DNA of 64,000 nt from an uncultured Planctomycetia bacterium (GTDB lineage: Bacteria; Planctomycetota; Phycisphaerae; Phycisphaerales; SM1A02), in contig CALMPF010000057.1 of assembly GCA_937871505.1 (NCBI GenBank), forward strand, positions 1 to 64,000, in the 5' to 3' direction. Position 1 is the stretch's first letter; every line of letters begins with the position of its first letter. This document shows, one piece after another, positions 8,450 through 17,593 of the stretch. Position numbers and translations under genes: made by a program. Below the pieces are notes generated by a model. It was not told the DNA's origin and ran no database searches. It saw only the letters and a program-made list of their open reading frames with translations.

Positions 8450-9034
8450 TCACTCCGACGCCTCGGGAGGGGCAGGGCGACTCTTGAGGTTTCTCGTCCC
8501 GCGATACTCGCGAGGCCTCGAGAACGAGAACATCGTCCGCGTCTTCTTGATGCCCTCGACTTTCTCGACGGTGTGCGCCATGAACTCGAGATAGGCGTCC
8601 GGCGCGAGCCCGGCGTTCACCAGCGCGATGACGTCGTGATCGCCGAGGAGCATGTCCGCGACGTGTACGGCGTCAGCCTCTCTGAGACTGTCCCGGACGG
8701 CCCGTTCCGATCCGAGGACGGTGTCGATCGCCAAGAGGGTCGCCCTGTCGGGCCACTTCGTGATCGGCGCTGGATCTGCGGCGATGAAGGTGCAGCTATC
8801 GGAGATGTATGACCCGAGTGTCTCGGTCGCTTCGCGCCGAAGGTCGATGACCGCGTCATGGATGGCCCCCTCGCCGTCTCCTTCGACGATCGCCAGCACG
8901 TCGAACTTGCCCCAGATCGAGTAGTGGGCCACGAACCGCGCGGGTGCGCGCTTGCGACAGCGTTCGATCGTCGCGTCGAGGTACCAGAAGTCAGCGCCCC
9001 GCTCTCGCTCCAGAAACACGTAACCTCGAGACAT
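8450..9034 (-). CDS. protein with two Lrp/AsnC-type ligand-binding (RAM) domains and no DNA-binding domain
   Basis: 194 residues. Two similar halves each show the RAM pattern of a strand, G-x-(F/H)-D-(V)-(L/I), a helix and a closing strand: ARFVAHYSIWGKFDVLAIVE at about 32-51 and ADMLLGDHDVIALVNAG at about 125-141, the second ending in VEGIKKTRTMFSF. The usual N-terminal helix-turn-helix of Lrp/AsnC regulators is absent. Stand-alone RAM proteins usually assemble through this domain and sense small molecules such as amino acids; the ligand here is unknown. A good ribosome site, GGAGGG, lies seven bases before the ATG at 9034. Confidence 0.7.
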   Translation of the reverse strand: MSRGYVFLERERGADFWYLDATIERCRKRAPARFVAHYSIWGKFDVLAIVEGDGEGAIHDAVIDLRREATETLGSYISDSCTFIAADPAPITKWPDRATLLAIDTVLGSERAVRDSLREADAVHVADMLLGDHDVIALVNAGLAPDAYLEFMAHTVEKVEGIKKTRTMFSFSRPREYRGTRNLKSRPAPPEASE

Positions 9035-10180
9035 CCGATAACCCTCCAGAAGCCCGTCTTGATGACGGGGTACAGGCGAATGGCCCGGCCCTCCGTTCGG
9101 CCGCAGCCGACATGAGCGTAGCGGCTGTCCCAGGACTCTGCCTCGGTTTGAACTTCCCCGTTACCGATTGACCGCGACCCTCGGGGCCATCGCAGAGGTG
9201 CTCGGTCCTCGTTCGCGCTCCGGCACCGAATGCCGATGAAGGGGGATCCGGCTGCCTGCTCCCGTGGACGGGAGGTCGCCGAATGCCGGTTCGTTCCAAG
9301 GTCTCCTCGTTCTGCTCGCGCAGCGTCTCTCGATCGGTGCCTCGCCTCGAGCATCTCAATCGCGTTGCGGCTGTTGGTCCGCGCGGTCGTGAGCAGTGAG
9401 CCCGTGAAGGCGCTCGGGCCTCGGGCTGGAAGCTGTCGAGCGCCAGCACCACGTTTCCCCGGTCTGCCCCGGCCGTCGACCTCGGCCCACATCTGCTGGA
9501 TGACGCTGTCGACGGAGCTCAGCGACTGCCAGCGCCGGGGGCTCTCGCGCGCGGACGTCCCCACGTCCGGTGGACACGGATTGTTGCAAAAACGCATTTG
9601 CATGACGATCGTCGAGTCTTCCGCATTGACTCACGAGGTCGCTGTAGATTGCTTGGCGACGCACGTTTCGAGCACGGTGCTCGAGAGGTCGCGCTGCGGC
9701 CGCGTGTGCTCCCGGCGCACGCGGCGATGGCTCGACGGCGAAACGGAGTGACTGAGCGGTCGTGTGCGATGGCGCTCCAGCGGAGAGTCACCGGGCGCGC
9801 CGCGGGATCGACGGCGTCGCTGGGCCGACGCGGAAGCGGTCACCGAAGCCGACATCGAAGCCGAGATGGAAGCAGACCTGGAAGCAGACATGGAAGCAGA
9901 CCTGGAAGCAGACATGGAAGCAGACCTGGACGCAGACATGGAGGCCGACACGGAGGGAGGCTGGGGCGCAGGCGGAGGAATCAGGAGCCCGACGACCGAC
10001 GGGCCTGCTGGACGGGCCTGCTGAAGGAAGGGAGGGGCCCCTCCGCGCGGACTCGGCTGGGCTGAGTGACCTGCGAAGCCGCTGACTTGGTGCCGGACGT
10101 CGAGGCGGGCGAAGTGCCGGACAGAACGACTGAACGCCGCACGACTTCCGGCCCAGCGCAGGGCCGACTGTCGACGACAG
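9035..10180. other. 1.1-kb stretch with no convincing gene
   Basis: The open frames here on both strands are Arg/Ser/Pro-rich with no recognisable domain and no consistent codon bias. A small stem (CCCGTC, TTGAT, GACGGG) lies near 9050-9067 upstream of the RAM-protein start. A 12-bp tandem repeat covers 9846-9952. The part around 9100-9600 could be a decayed gene, but I cannot name one. Confidence 0.5.
9846..9952. repeat. 12-bp tandem repeat
   Basis: About nine units of GAAGCAGACCTG alternating with GAAGCAGACATG, so the higher-order unit is 24 bp. Read on the plus strand in one frame it would give alternating EADM and EADL, but the surrounding frame (9764-10024) has no domain and no ribosome site, so I do not call a gene. 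Confidence 0.85.
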
Positions 10181-12334
10181 GTGCCGCTCATGGATCGACC
10201 CCCGCTGCGTGTTGCACCGTGGACCATTCGGGCGCGCCGCCGCTCCGAAGTGAAGGGACTCTCGGCGATCATGCGCAACCAGGAGGACAAGGGACTCCAA
10301 TCGCGTGCGGCCGCGCCGGGAGGGGTCCGGCTGGACGGCAACGGGGATGCCGGACGAGCGGCTCTCCAGCCACAGGGGCCACGATCGGCAGACGGCGCGG
10401 CGATCGAGGTCGTTGGACTTTGGGAGGTCGCGGAGCGTGCAGAGGGTGCGGGGCTCACGCCGATCACGGAGCGCGGGGGACGGACGGAGGACGCGGAAGA
10501 CACGGAGGACACGGAGACCCCGGAGAGCACAGCGACCCCGGAGAGCACGGCGACCACGGAGAACGCGGAGGGCACGGAGACCCCGGAGACCCCGGAGACC
10601 CCGGAGACCGCGGAGACCGCGGAGAACACCGAGGACACTGCGACCACGGAAGACACCGAAGAGACGGAATCCACGGAGGGCACGAAAGACACGGCGGACG
10701 CGGAGGACCGTGAACACACGGACAACGTCGAGCCGGCGGAACACACAGCGGAAGCCACGGTCGCTGATGCACGCGGCGTCATCGGCGTGGGTCGGCCGAA
10801 GTGCCCGGACGCAGCGCCACGCCTTCGCACGGCGCGCTCTCCGACGACGCGCGACGCCGAGCGCGCACCGCTGCACGAAGCTGATGCCCTCGATCAGCCA
10901 GGGACGGCGATCGATCCGGGCACCGGCAGCATCGTGGGCGTCCGAGAGCGAGGGCGCGACGGCGGCAGCGACGGCGTCAGCGGCAGCGGCGGCGACGGCG
11001 GCAGCGACGGCGTCAGCGGCAGCGGCGGCGACGGCGGCAGCGACGGCGTCAGCGGCAGCGGCGGCGACGGCGGCAGCGACGACGACGGCAGCGGCGCGGC
11101 GCCGCCACCGACGGCAGCGGCGCTCTCCGATGCGGAGCTGCGGATGCTCGTCGCATCGGGCGTGGGTCCGGTCTGGCACCGGAAGCTGATGGAGACATTT
11201 GGCTGCGCGGAAGCGGTTGTCGATGCGACGATGCAGGAGCTGGCGCTCGTCGAGGGGATCGGCGCCGCCCGAGCCGAGCGCATCTGGCGATCGCTCCGCG
11301 CAGCCGACCCGCTTCGCGAGCGTGCGGCGATGGATCGCACGAGAACGCGCGTCGTGAGAATCGCGGACGCGGAGTATCCGGCGATGCTGGCGACCATTCC
11401 CGATCCGCCGCCGGGACTCTGGCTTCGCGGTTCGTTCGGTCCGTCGGATGGCTGCGCGGTGGCGATTGTCGGTTCGCGGCGGTGCAGCAGCTACGGGCGC
11501 GAGCAGGCCGCTCGGCTCGCCTTCGCGCTGGCCGAGTGTGGCTTCACCGTCGTCTCCGGCGGCGCTCGGGGGGTGGACGCCGCGGCCCACCGGGCCGCGT
11601 TGCGGGCGGGCGGCCGCACGATCGTCGTCAGCGGCTGCGGCCTCGGGCACTGCTATCCGCCGGAGCATGCGGAGCTCTACCACGCGATCGCCGAACACGG
11701 CGCCGTCGTGAGCGAGCTGCCGCTGGACTCGCCTCCGCGCCCCGAGTGCTTCCCGCGACGCAACCGGATCATCTCGGGGCTGAGTCTGGGCGTCATCGTC
11801 GTCGAGGCGGCGCTGCGGAGCGGCGCCTTGATCACCGCGCGCGAGGCGGCCGAATCGCACGGCCGGGAGGTGATGGCCCTCCCGGGACCTGTCGACTCGC
11901 CGCATTCGGCCGGGTGCCACCGGGCGCTCCGGGAGGGCTGGGCCGGGTTGGTCACGGGAATCGAGGACGTTCTGGCGCAGCTCGAGTCGAGCCTCTCGCT
12001 CGTCGAAGCCGTCGGGGGAGAGCGCTCCCGTCGGGTGGCGATGCACCGGAGGGTCAATGGGCTCAGCCGGGGCACCGAGCCGCATCCGGGTGATGCCCCG
12101 GATCGCCGACTCGATGCCGGACCGCCCACGGCCGCGACCGCCGAGCGGATGATCGCGCTGCTCCGCGATCGCGGCCCGCTTCCTGCGGAGGCCATCGCTC
12201 CGGTTCTCGGCGTGGCGGCCGGAGAGGTCCTCGCGGCGGCGACCGTGCTCCAGCTCGGACGGCGGCTGATCCGCACACCGCGAGGGTTTGCGATCCCGCC
12301 TGCGCGCGCTGCCGGTCGGAGAGGCAGGGAGTGA
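10181..12334 (+). CDS. dprA: DNA processing protein DprA with a long repeat-rich N-terminal extension
   Basis: DprA loads RecA onto incoming single-stranded DNA during natural transformation. The family core begins near residue 315 (LSDAELRMLVASGVGP, a SAM-like helical domain) and continues with a Rossmann domain: AIVGSRRCSSYG (428-439), SGGARGVDAAAH (459-470), CGLGHCYPPEH, FPRRNRIISGLS (524-535) and ALRSGALITAREAAESHGRE. A winged-helix domain ends the protein (about 650-705). The first 310 residues are unusual: a Thr/Glu/Pro tract at about 100-195 and three copies of a 12-residue GGSDGVSGSGGD repeat at 261-296. The true start is uncertain; a GTG at 10934 or another internal start would give a shorter protein. 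Confidence 0.85.
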   Translation: MPLMDRPPLRVAPWTIRARRRSEVKGLSAIMRNQEDKGLQSRAAAPGGVRLDGNGDAGRAALQPQGPRSADGAAIEVVGLWEVAERAEGAGLTPITERGGRTEDAEDTEDTETPESTATPESTATTENAEGTETPETPETPETAETAENTEDTATTEDTEETESTEGTKDTADAEDREHTDNVEPAEHTAEATVADARGVIGVGRPKCPDAAPRLRTARSPTTRDAERAPLHEADALDQPGTAIDPGTGSIVGVRERGRDGGSDGVSGSGGDGGSDGVSGSGGDGGSDGVSGSGGDGGSDDDGSGAAPPPTAAALSDAELRMLVASGVGPVWHRKLMETFGCAEAVVDATMQELALVEGIGAARAERIWRSLRAADPLRERAAMDRTRTRVVRIADAEYPAMLATIPDPPPGLWLRGSFGPSDGCAVAIVGSRRCSSYGREQAARLAFALAECGFTVVSGGARGVDAAAHRAALRAGGRTIVVSGCGLGHCYPPEHAELYHAIAEHGAVVSELPLDSPPRPECFPRRNRIISGLSLGVIVVEAALRSGALITAREAAESHGREVMALPGPVDSPHSAGCHRALREGWAGLVTGIEDVLAQLESSLSLVEAVGGERSRRVAMHRRVNGLSRGTEPHPGDAPDRRLDAGPPTAATAERMIALLRDRGPLPAEAIAPVLGVAAGEVLAAATVLQLGRRLIRTPRGFAIPPARAAGRRGRE
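10484..10700 (+). repeat. Thr/Glu/Pro codon repeat inside the DprA N-terminus
   Basis: Reiterated ACGGAGACCCCGGAG-like sequence in units of 9 and 12 bp, reading in the DprA frame as ETPE, TETPE and ESTATPE. It is degenerate enough to be old, yet no stop or frame break has entered in this frame. Confidence 0.75.
10961..11080 (+). repeat. 36-bp tandem repeat inside the DprA N-terminus
   Basis: Three identical or nearly identical 36-bp units, each starting GGCGGCAGCGACGGCGTCAG, and a partial fourth. Each encodes 12 residues, a flexible Gly/Ser/Asp linker immediately before the conserved DprA core. Confidence 0.9.
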
Positions 12335-13027
12335 AGGGCGGACCCGTCGGCAACGCCGCTGAACCCGAGGAGGGTCCGCGCAATGCGGCCGACCGCAGGG
12401 ACGCGAGATCGCTCGTCACCGACGGCGCCACGCGCGGCGACGACGGGCCGTGAGCGCGCGCCTGCCGAGCGCTCGGCCGGTCCCGCGCCCGCCGGGTGAG
12501 TCCGCGTCTGCCCCGGCGGCCGGCTCCTGCCTCCTGCCGCGACGCCGAGCCGGGTTGCGAGGCGGGATCCGCCGGCGCCCTCCCTCCGCACGACGCTCCT
12601 CCTCGCGCGACCTCCGCGAGGCGCTCGGGCCGACGGGCCCTCGAAGCCCCACCGACCTTCCCACATCAAAGCCCGCGCGACCGTCGAGCCGATGAAATTC
12701 CGGCCGCGCCGCACCGTTGAAGGGGCGTCGCCCTGATCGTGGCGACCGGTGGCGGACGGTCGCTGGTCCTTGGCGCATCCAAGCGCTGCCCCCTCGTCGC
12801 CGAGGGGGTGCGAGGCGACACTTGCAGCGGAGTCCCTCGACGCGGGGGCTGGCGCCCGTGTCGGTCCTCAGACCGGACCAGCGCGGGAAGCGCCGGACGC
12901 GGAGGGTTGGCGGAGCGGCTGGATCGAGCGGGCGGTTCGACGCGAGGTCGAAGCGAGGCTGCCACGATGCGGTCGGGTGGCCCGCGAACCAAAGGTCGTC
13001 TCGCGGATCGAACCGACAGGAGAGCTC
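12335..13027. other. no gene recognised between dprA and the phosphoesterase gene
   Basis: About 690 bp of very GC-rich sequence. Long frames are open on both strands because stop codons are rare at this composition, but the translations are Arg/Pro/Gly-rich and carry no domain. No tRNA, terminator or tandem repeat is seen. Confidence 0.5.
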
Positions 13028-13792
13028 ATGGGGCGAGTCGCGGTCATCTCGGACATCCACGGCAACCTCGCCGCGCTCAACGCGGTCCTCGAGTGCATTG
13101 ACGAGTGCGGCATCGCCGAGATCGTCTGCCTTGGCGACATCGTGGGCTACGGCCCCAACCCGCGCGAATGCGTCGAGGTGACGCTTGCGCGCTGCCAGAC
13201 CGTCGTGCGCGGCAACCACGACGACGGCGTACTCGACCGGGCCCAGCTCGGCGACTTCAACGGGATGGCCAGGACGGCCCTGCTCTGGACGCGCGCCGCT
13301 CTGCTGCGGTCGCATCTTGAGCGGATCGCAGCGCTGCCGCTCCGTGCGCACCTCTTCGGCGCGGTGATGTGCGTCCACGACTCGCCACAGCCGGGAACGG
13401 CGGCGTACGTCCATGATGTGCGCGCCGCCGCGTTCGCGTTCAGGGGGCTCGACTCGGGGATCTGCCTGCTTGGTCACACACACGTTCCGATGGTCTTCAG
13501 CACCCAGTCGCTCTTCCCCGACGACCCGCTGACCCCCGGGGACGTCGACGCGCGGCTGCTCCGCGACGGGGATGTCGTCGAGCTCGATCCCGGCTCGCGC
13601 TACATCCTCAATCCCGGGTCGGTCGGGCAACCGCGCGACAGCGACCCTCGAGCCAGCTTCGGGATCCTCGATCTCGACGACGCGACGTTCAGGCTCCGCC
13701 GCGCGCCCTACGACATCGCCGCGACGCAGCAAGCGGCACTGGCCGCCGGACTCCCGGCCCCGCTCTCGCAGCGGCTCGCGATCGGGGCGTGA
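13028..13792 (+). CDS. metallophosphoesterase (YfcE/DevT-like)
   Basis: 254 residues. The calcineurin-like metal-binding motifs are all present in order: DIHGN near the N-terminus, GDIVGYGPNP at about 39-48, GNHDD at about 61-65, a conserved His in VHDSPQPG, and GHTHVP at about 152-157, followed by NPGSVGQPRD. Such enzymes use two metal ions to cleave phosphomono- or diesters; the cellular substrate cannot be told. The ATG at 13028 has a strong ribosome site, AGGAGAG, a few bases upstream, which decides the start although the frame is open further left. No operon partner lies within 690 bp on either side. Confidence 0.88.
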   Translation: MGRVAVISDIHGNLAALNAVLECIDECGIAEIVCLGDIVGYGPNPRECVEVTLARCQTVVRGNHDDGVLDRAQLGDFNGMARTALLWTRAALLRSHLERIAALPLRAHLFGAVMCVHDSPQPGTAAYVHDVRAAAFAFRGLDSGICLLGHTHVPMVFSTQSLFPDDPLTPGDVDARLLRDGDVVELDPGSRYILNPGSVGQPRDSDPRASFGILDLDDATFRLRRAPYDIAATQQAALAAGLPAPLSQRLAIGA

Positions 13793-14593
13793 GCACGCGA
13801 ACGGGCGCGACCGCGGGCGCTCCGCCTCGCGACGGCCAATCCGCTCCGCGACGGCCAGTCCGCCTCGCGACGCCCGAAGCGGCGCGGGCAGCAGTCTTCG
13901 GCCGCAGTTGCCGCAACCTCGACGCTGAGGCGAGGCGCCCTTGTCGGGTGGCGAGTCCTCTCTCAGTCGTCGCCCCTCGCTCCCGCTGGGCTGAAGCGAT
14001 CCGGGGAGCGATGAGGGTGCAGGTGCGAGCCGAGGTGCGCACCGCTGCGCCCGAGCGCGCGGTCCTTTCGCAGCGGACAGCGTGCGGCAGCGCCGTCCGC
14101 CGAACCGTCGGCGGCGACGGCGGGACGGCCCTCCGGCCGTCCACCCTGCGCCGGACGCCGGGGTCGTTGGAGTGCTAACCTCGCTGACCGCTCCTTGGCG
14201 GTGGTGTGGTCGGTTCCCGCGAACCGCGAGGGACCCAGGAGGCAGCGCCTCCGGAACGGACTTCCGCCGCCAGCCAGGCCCGGAGAGCTCGGGAGCGGTC
14301 GGGAGGAGCGCTGCACCCCGCTTCGGGCGCTCCCTGCACGGCGCGGTGGAGGCCGAGGCGGAGCGGCGTTCCCGAGCGGTCTGCGTGCGGGCTGTTCGCG
14401 GGCGCTCCGCGGCAGCGGGAGGCGAGTCGCCGGGGAGGAGGCTCGCCCGAGGCCGGTCGCGCGCCGGTCGAAAGGGGTGGGGAGAGTCAGTCGAAGCCGC
14501 CGAGGCCCTTCGTCCGAAGAGGCACCGGCAGCGCCAGGAGCTCCGTCCCCCCCGACCCTCAGCCGAATCCCGTCCTTGACCGGAAGTCGAACC
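13793..14593. other. 800-bp stretch with no gene recognised
   Basis: GC-rich, Arg-rich translations in all open frames, no domain, no RNA gene and no terminator seen. The last part must hold the promoter and leader of the small membrane protein at 14594. Confidence 0.5.
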
Positions 14594-14959
14594 ATGCTCT
14601 ATCGCTTCGTGCGAGCGACCCGTCGAAGCTTCGGCCTCACCGTGATGTGGGTCTACATCGGTGCGTTCGCCGTCGCCTTCTGCTTCACGTTCGCGCTGCC
14701 GATCGTCACCCTCGCGCTGGTCTTCATCGCGATCTTCGGACTCGTCGGCGTCTACCTGACGGAACTCTGCCTGGCCGCCTCGGAGCGGCTTCTGGCGAGG
14801 GGCTTCCTGAGGTCTTCGACGTGTCCGCGCTGTCAGCATGGAGTGCCGGTCGTCGCTGCCGAGGGAGGGATCGTCGCCTGCATGACCTGCGGGACCAGGT
14901 TCGATCGAAGCGGCGACGAACTCGATCCCGAGGCGAACGCACCGCCGTCGGCGGCGTAA
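14594..14959 (+). CDS. small membrane protein with a zinc ribbon
   Basis: 121 residues. Two membrane helices occupy about 15-60 (VMWVYIGAFAVAFCFTFALP and IVTLALVFIAIFGLVGVYL). The C-terminal part has a CxxC-x14-CxxC zinc ribbon (CPRC and CMTC) and an acidic tail. A GGAAG lies eight bases before the ATG. It lies 51 bp upstream of resB on the same strand, so it may be co-transcribed with the cytochrome c assembly genes; that is inference from position alone. I do not recognise a named family. Confidence 0.75.
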   Translation: MLYRFVRATRRSFGLTVMWVYIGAFAVAFCFTFALPIVTLALVFIAIFGLVGVYLTELCLAASERLLARGFLRSSTCPRCQHGVPVVAAEGGIVACMTCGTRFDRSGDELDPEANAPPSAA

Positions 14960-15010
14960 CGGACCTTCCCCGCGCGGCCGAAGCCGAACCGAACCGTCAT
15001 CCCATCGACC

Positions 15011-17593
15011 GTGGCCAATCGAACCCCCGAATCATCCCCGAGTTCAGTTCCTGTCCGCGATCCGCTGCCCCGCGCCGCGCGGCGCGGGCCGCTCCGGCTG
15101 CTCCTGGACCTGTTCAGCAGCGTGAAGCTCGGCATCGCGCTGCTGGCGATCCTCTTCGTCTACTCGTCGGTCGGCTCGGCGGGGATCGTCTATCCGATCC
15201 ATCCGAACATCTTCTCGGGCGACGCGTGGGTGCACGCTCAGATCAGGACGTGGCGCCCCTTCGAGATGACCGAGTTCGAGTGGTTCCACTGGTGGCCGTT
15301 CAACCTGCTGATTGCGCTGATCTGCGTGAACCTCTCGGTGACGACGGTGCGCCGCATCCGGTTCAACGTGGTGAACCTCGGCGTCTGGATGATCCACACC
15401 GGGATCATCGTGCTCGCCATCGGGAGCGTGATCTACTTCTGGAAGAAGGTCGAGGGCGACGTGCCGATCGTGCGGCGGCAGATCGTCGCCGAGGTCGACA
15501 CGCCCGACGGCCCGGTGCGGACGGCGCTGCTCGCGATGCCCGGCGCCCGCACGAGCCTCGTCGCCGGGGGCGGTCGCTGGGAGTTCGAGGTCACCGAGAT
15601 CGACCCGCGCTGGGAGATCCGCAGCGGCGACGATGCAGGAGCTCTCGCCTACAGCGTCAACGTCCTCGTCACCGCCCCGGGCGGACGCTACATCAGGCAG
15701 CTCCTCGCGGGATACCCCGAGTACACCGAGGACATCCTCTTCACCGACGATCCGCACCAGCCGCTCCAGCGCGCCGTGCGGGCGCTGGGACGCCCGACGG
15801 TCGACGAGACGCTGCGGCTCTCGCTCGCCTTCGATCCGGCAGACCACTTCTACCTCAAGAACGACGCGATGAAGAGCTGGGCGCTCTATGTCCGTCGCCC
15901 GGGCGACCACGCGTGGGTCGAGCGTCCGATCCACGGTCTGCCGCTCTACAACGACTACGTCGCGTCGCGCGACGACGTGATCACGGCGCCCTTCGAGCCG
16001 GAGCCGCCCGCAGCGCCGCTGGGCATCCGCGTCGGCGCGGCGAACCCGGAGGATCCATTCCCCGAGACGACCTTCGTCGTCGATGGATTCCTGCGCTACG
16101 CGATGACGCGGACGCAGCTTCGGCGCGGGACGCCCGCGGACCCGATCAACCCCGCGGTCTTCCTGACCATCGGGCTCCGCGACGGCACCGATCGAGGACG
16201 CCAGGCGGAGTTCCGGCTCCTCGCCGACGACCCGGAACAGAGCCGAGCCAACGAGGGGCTGCTCGTCTTCCGTCGCATCGGCAGCGTCGAGGAGCGCGAG
16301 CGCCTGCTGCTTCCGCCGACGCTTGAGATCGACGTGCCGGATCCTGCCGGCGGGCGCGGCGTCTCGCTCTCCGTCCCGATCACGCGCCTCTCGATCGCCG
16401 ACGGCGAGATGCCCTTCGAACCCATCGAGGGGACGCCGTACCGGTACCGCCCGCGGCTGGTCGAGGACGACATTCCGCTCGCGGCGACGAGGGCTTCGCT
16501 GGCGATCGTCGAGATCGAGGGGCCGGGAGGCCCGTTCCGCCGCTGGGTCTTCGACGATCCGAAGCTCACCCGCGACGTGACCGAGGAGACTGCCGCCGAC
16601 GCCCACGGCGCAGGCCGCATCGTGGATGCGGGGATCGTCATGCGCTACCGCCCGGGCGCCGGGCGCGCGGTGCTCACCGTCCTCGCCGGTCCCGGCGAGG
16701 ATGAGCTGGGGCTGATCGTCGCGTCAAGCACCCGACCGGCGCGCTACCTCCCCCTGACCGTCGGCGTTCCCGAGCCCATCGGCAATGACCTCGCGGTGGT
16801 CGCGACGGACTACATGCCGCGCGCCGTGGTCGTCACCCGCCCGTTCGTCGTGCCGCGCCGCGAGCGCATCCGGGACGCGGGGGAGTTCTTCAGCCAGATC
16901 CGGCTCGGCGTCGAAGGGGGCGAGCTCGGCTTCGCCGACGGTGTCCCGTGGATCGCGTTCCATCGCTATCCGTTCACGGGCCCGGAGTGGGCGCTCCGCC
17001 GGTTCCCATACAGCCCGACCACCGTCACGCTTCCCGGCGGCGAGCGGGCCGAGGTGCTCTTCTCGCGGCAGCGCCGCCCGCTCCCGGCGCCGATCGTGCT
17101 CGAGGACTTCCGTCTTGCGACGCATGTCGGCGGGTTCACGGGGGAGACCGGGAGCATCCGCAACTACACGAGTCTCGTGCGCTTCGACGACGTCGAGCGC
17201 GACGGCGTCCGGACCCTGAGCGATCCGATCGAGGTCAGCGTCAACGACCCGATCGAACGCGACGGCTGGTGGTTCTTCCAGGCGCAGTGGGATCCGCCCG
17301 ACGAGGCCCGCGCCGCCGGCCAGCGGGCCTCCGCGGGACTCAACTACACAGTCCTCGGCGTCGGCAACCGCGAGGGCGTGTACATCCAGCTTCTCGGCTG
17401 CGCCATCGCGGTCGTCGGGATGATCTACGCCTTCTACATCAAGCCGATCATCAAGCGGCGGCGCCAGGAGGCGGTGCTGGCAGCGCTCGCGGCTTCGACG
17501 GCCGGTGCCGGGCGCGGGCGCGGCCGCGGAGCGAGCGCGGAGGGTGTCCGCAGCGAGGATGAACTGGTGAGCAGCGGAGGAGAACGACGATGA
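15011..17593 (+). CDS. resB: cytochrome c biogenesis protein ResB
   Basis: 860 residues. ResB and CcsA together carry haem across the membrane and attach it to apocytochromes (system II). The N-terminal membrane part has three helices: about 35-58 (LGIALLAILFVYSSVGSAGI), 95-114 (WPFNLLIALICVNLSV) and 124-146 (IHTGIIVLAIGSVIYFW). A soluble region of roughly 640 residues follows, and a last helix at about 795-812 (IQLLGCAIAVVGMIYAFYI) precedes a basic tail. GWWFFQAQWDPP just before that helix is typical of the family. The GTG at 15011 is the best start. The stop overlaps the start of ccsA (ATGA), so the two are translationally coupled. Confidence 0.9.
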   Translation: MANRTPESSPSSVPVRDPLPRAARRGPLRLLLDLFSSVKLGIALLAILFVYSSVGSAGIVYPIHPNIFSGDAWVHAQIRTWRPFEMTEFEWFHWWPFNLLIALICVNLSVTTVRRIRFNVVNLGVWMIHTGIIVLAIGSVIYFWKKVEGDVPIVRRQIVAEVDTPDGPVRTALLAMPGARTSLVAGGGRWEFEVTEIDPRWEIRSGDDAGALAYSVNVLVTAPGGRYIRQLLAGYPEYTEDILFTDDPHQPLQRAVRALGRPTVDETLRLSLAFDPADHFYLKNDAMKSWALYVRRPGDHAWVERPIHGLPLYNDYVASRDDVITAPFEPEPPAAPLGIRVGAANPEDPFPETTFVVDGFLRYAMTRTQLRRGTPADPINPAVFLTIGLRDGTDRGRQAEFRLLADDPEQSRANEGLLVFRRIGSVEERERLLLPPTLEIDVPDPAGGRGVSLSVPITRLSIADGEMPFEPIEGTPYRYRPRLVEDDIPLAATRASLAIVEIEGPGGPFRRWVFDDPKLTRDVTEETAADAHGAGRIVDAGIVMRYRPGAGRAVLTVLAGPGEDELGLIVASSTRPARYLPLTVGVPEPIGNDLAVVATDYMPRAVVVTRPFVVPRRERIRDAGEFFSQIRLGVEGGELGFADGVPWIAFHRYPFTGPEWALRRFPYSPTTVTLPGGERAEVLFSRQRRPLPAPIVLEDFRLATHVGGFTGETGSIRNYTSLVRFDDVERDGVRTLSDPIEVSVNDPIERDGWWFFQAQWDPPDEARAAGQRASAGLNYTVLGVGNREGVYIQLLGCAIAVVGMIYAFYIKPIIKRRRQEAVLAALAASTAGAGRGRGRGASAEGVRSEDELVSSGGERR

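Noticed and set aside
9100-9603. Possible degraded gene upstream of the RAM-domain gene
   Set aside because: Translations in all frames were checked for known motifs; phrases such as QQMWAEVDGRGRPG gave no family I could support.
9764-10024. Small acidic frame with EADM/EADL repeats
   Set aside because: It is the translation of a 12-bp tandem repeat with Arg-rich flanks, no ribosome site and no domain.
12416-14839. Very long minus-strand frame of about 800 codons
   Set aside because: It runs antisense to the metallophosphoesterase and zinc-ribbon genes, is Arg/Pro-rich throughout and carries no domain; a by-product of high GC.
15044-16606. Minus-strand frame antisense to resB
   Set aside because: Rich in Arg, Asp and Glu in the pattern expected from the reverse of a strongly biased gene; no motif.
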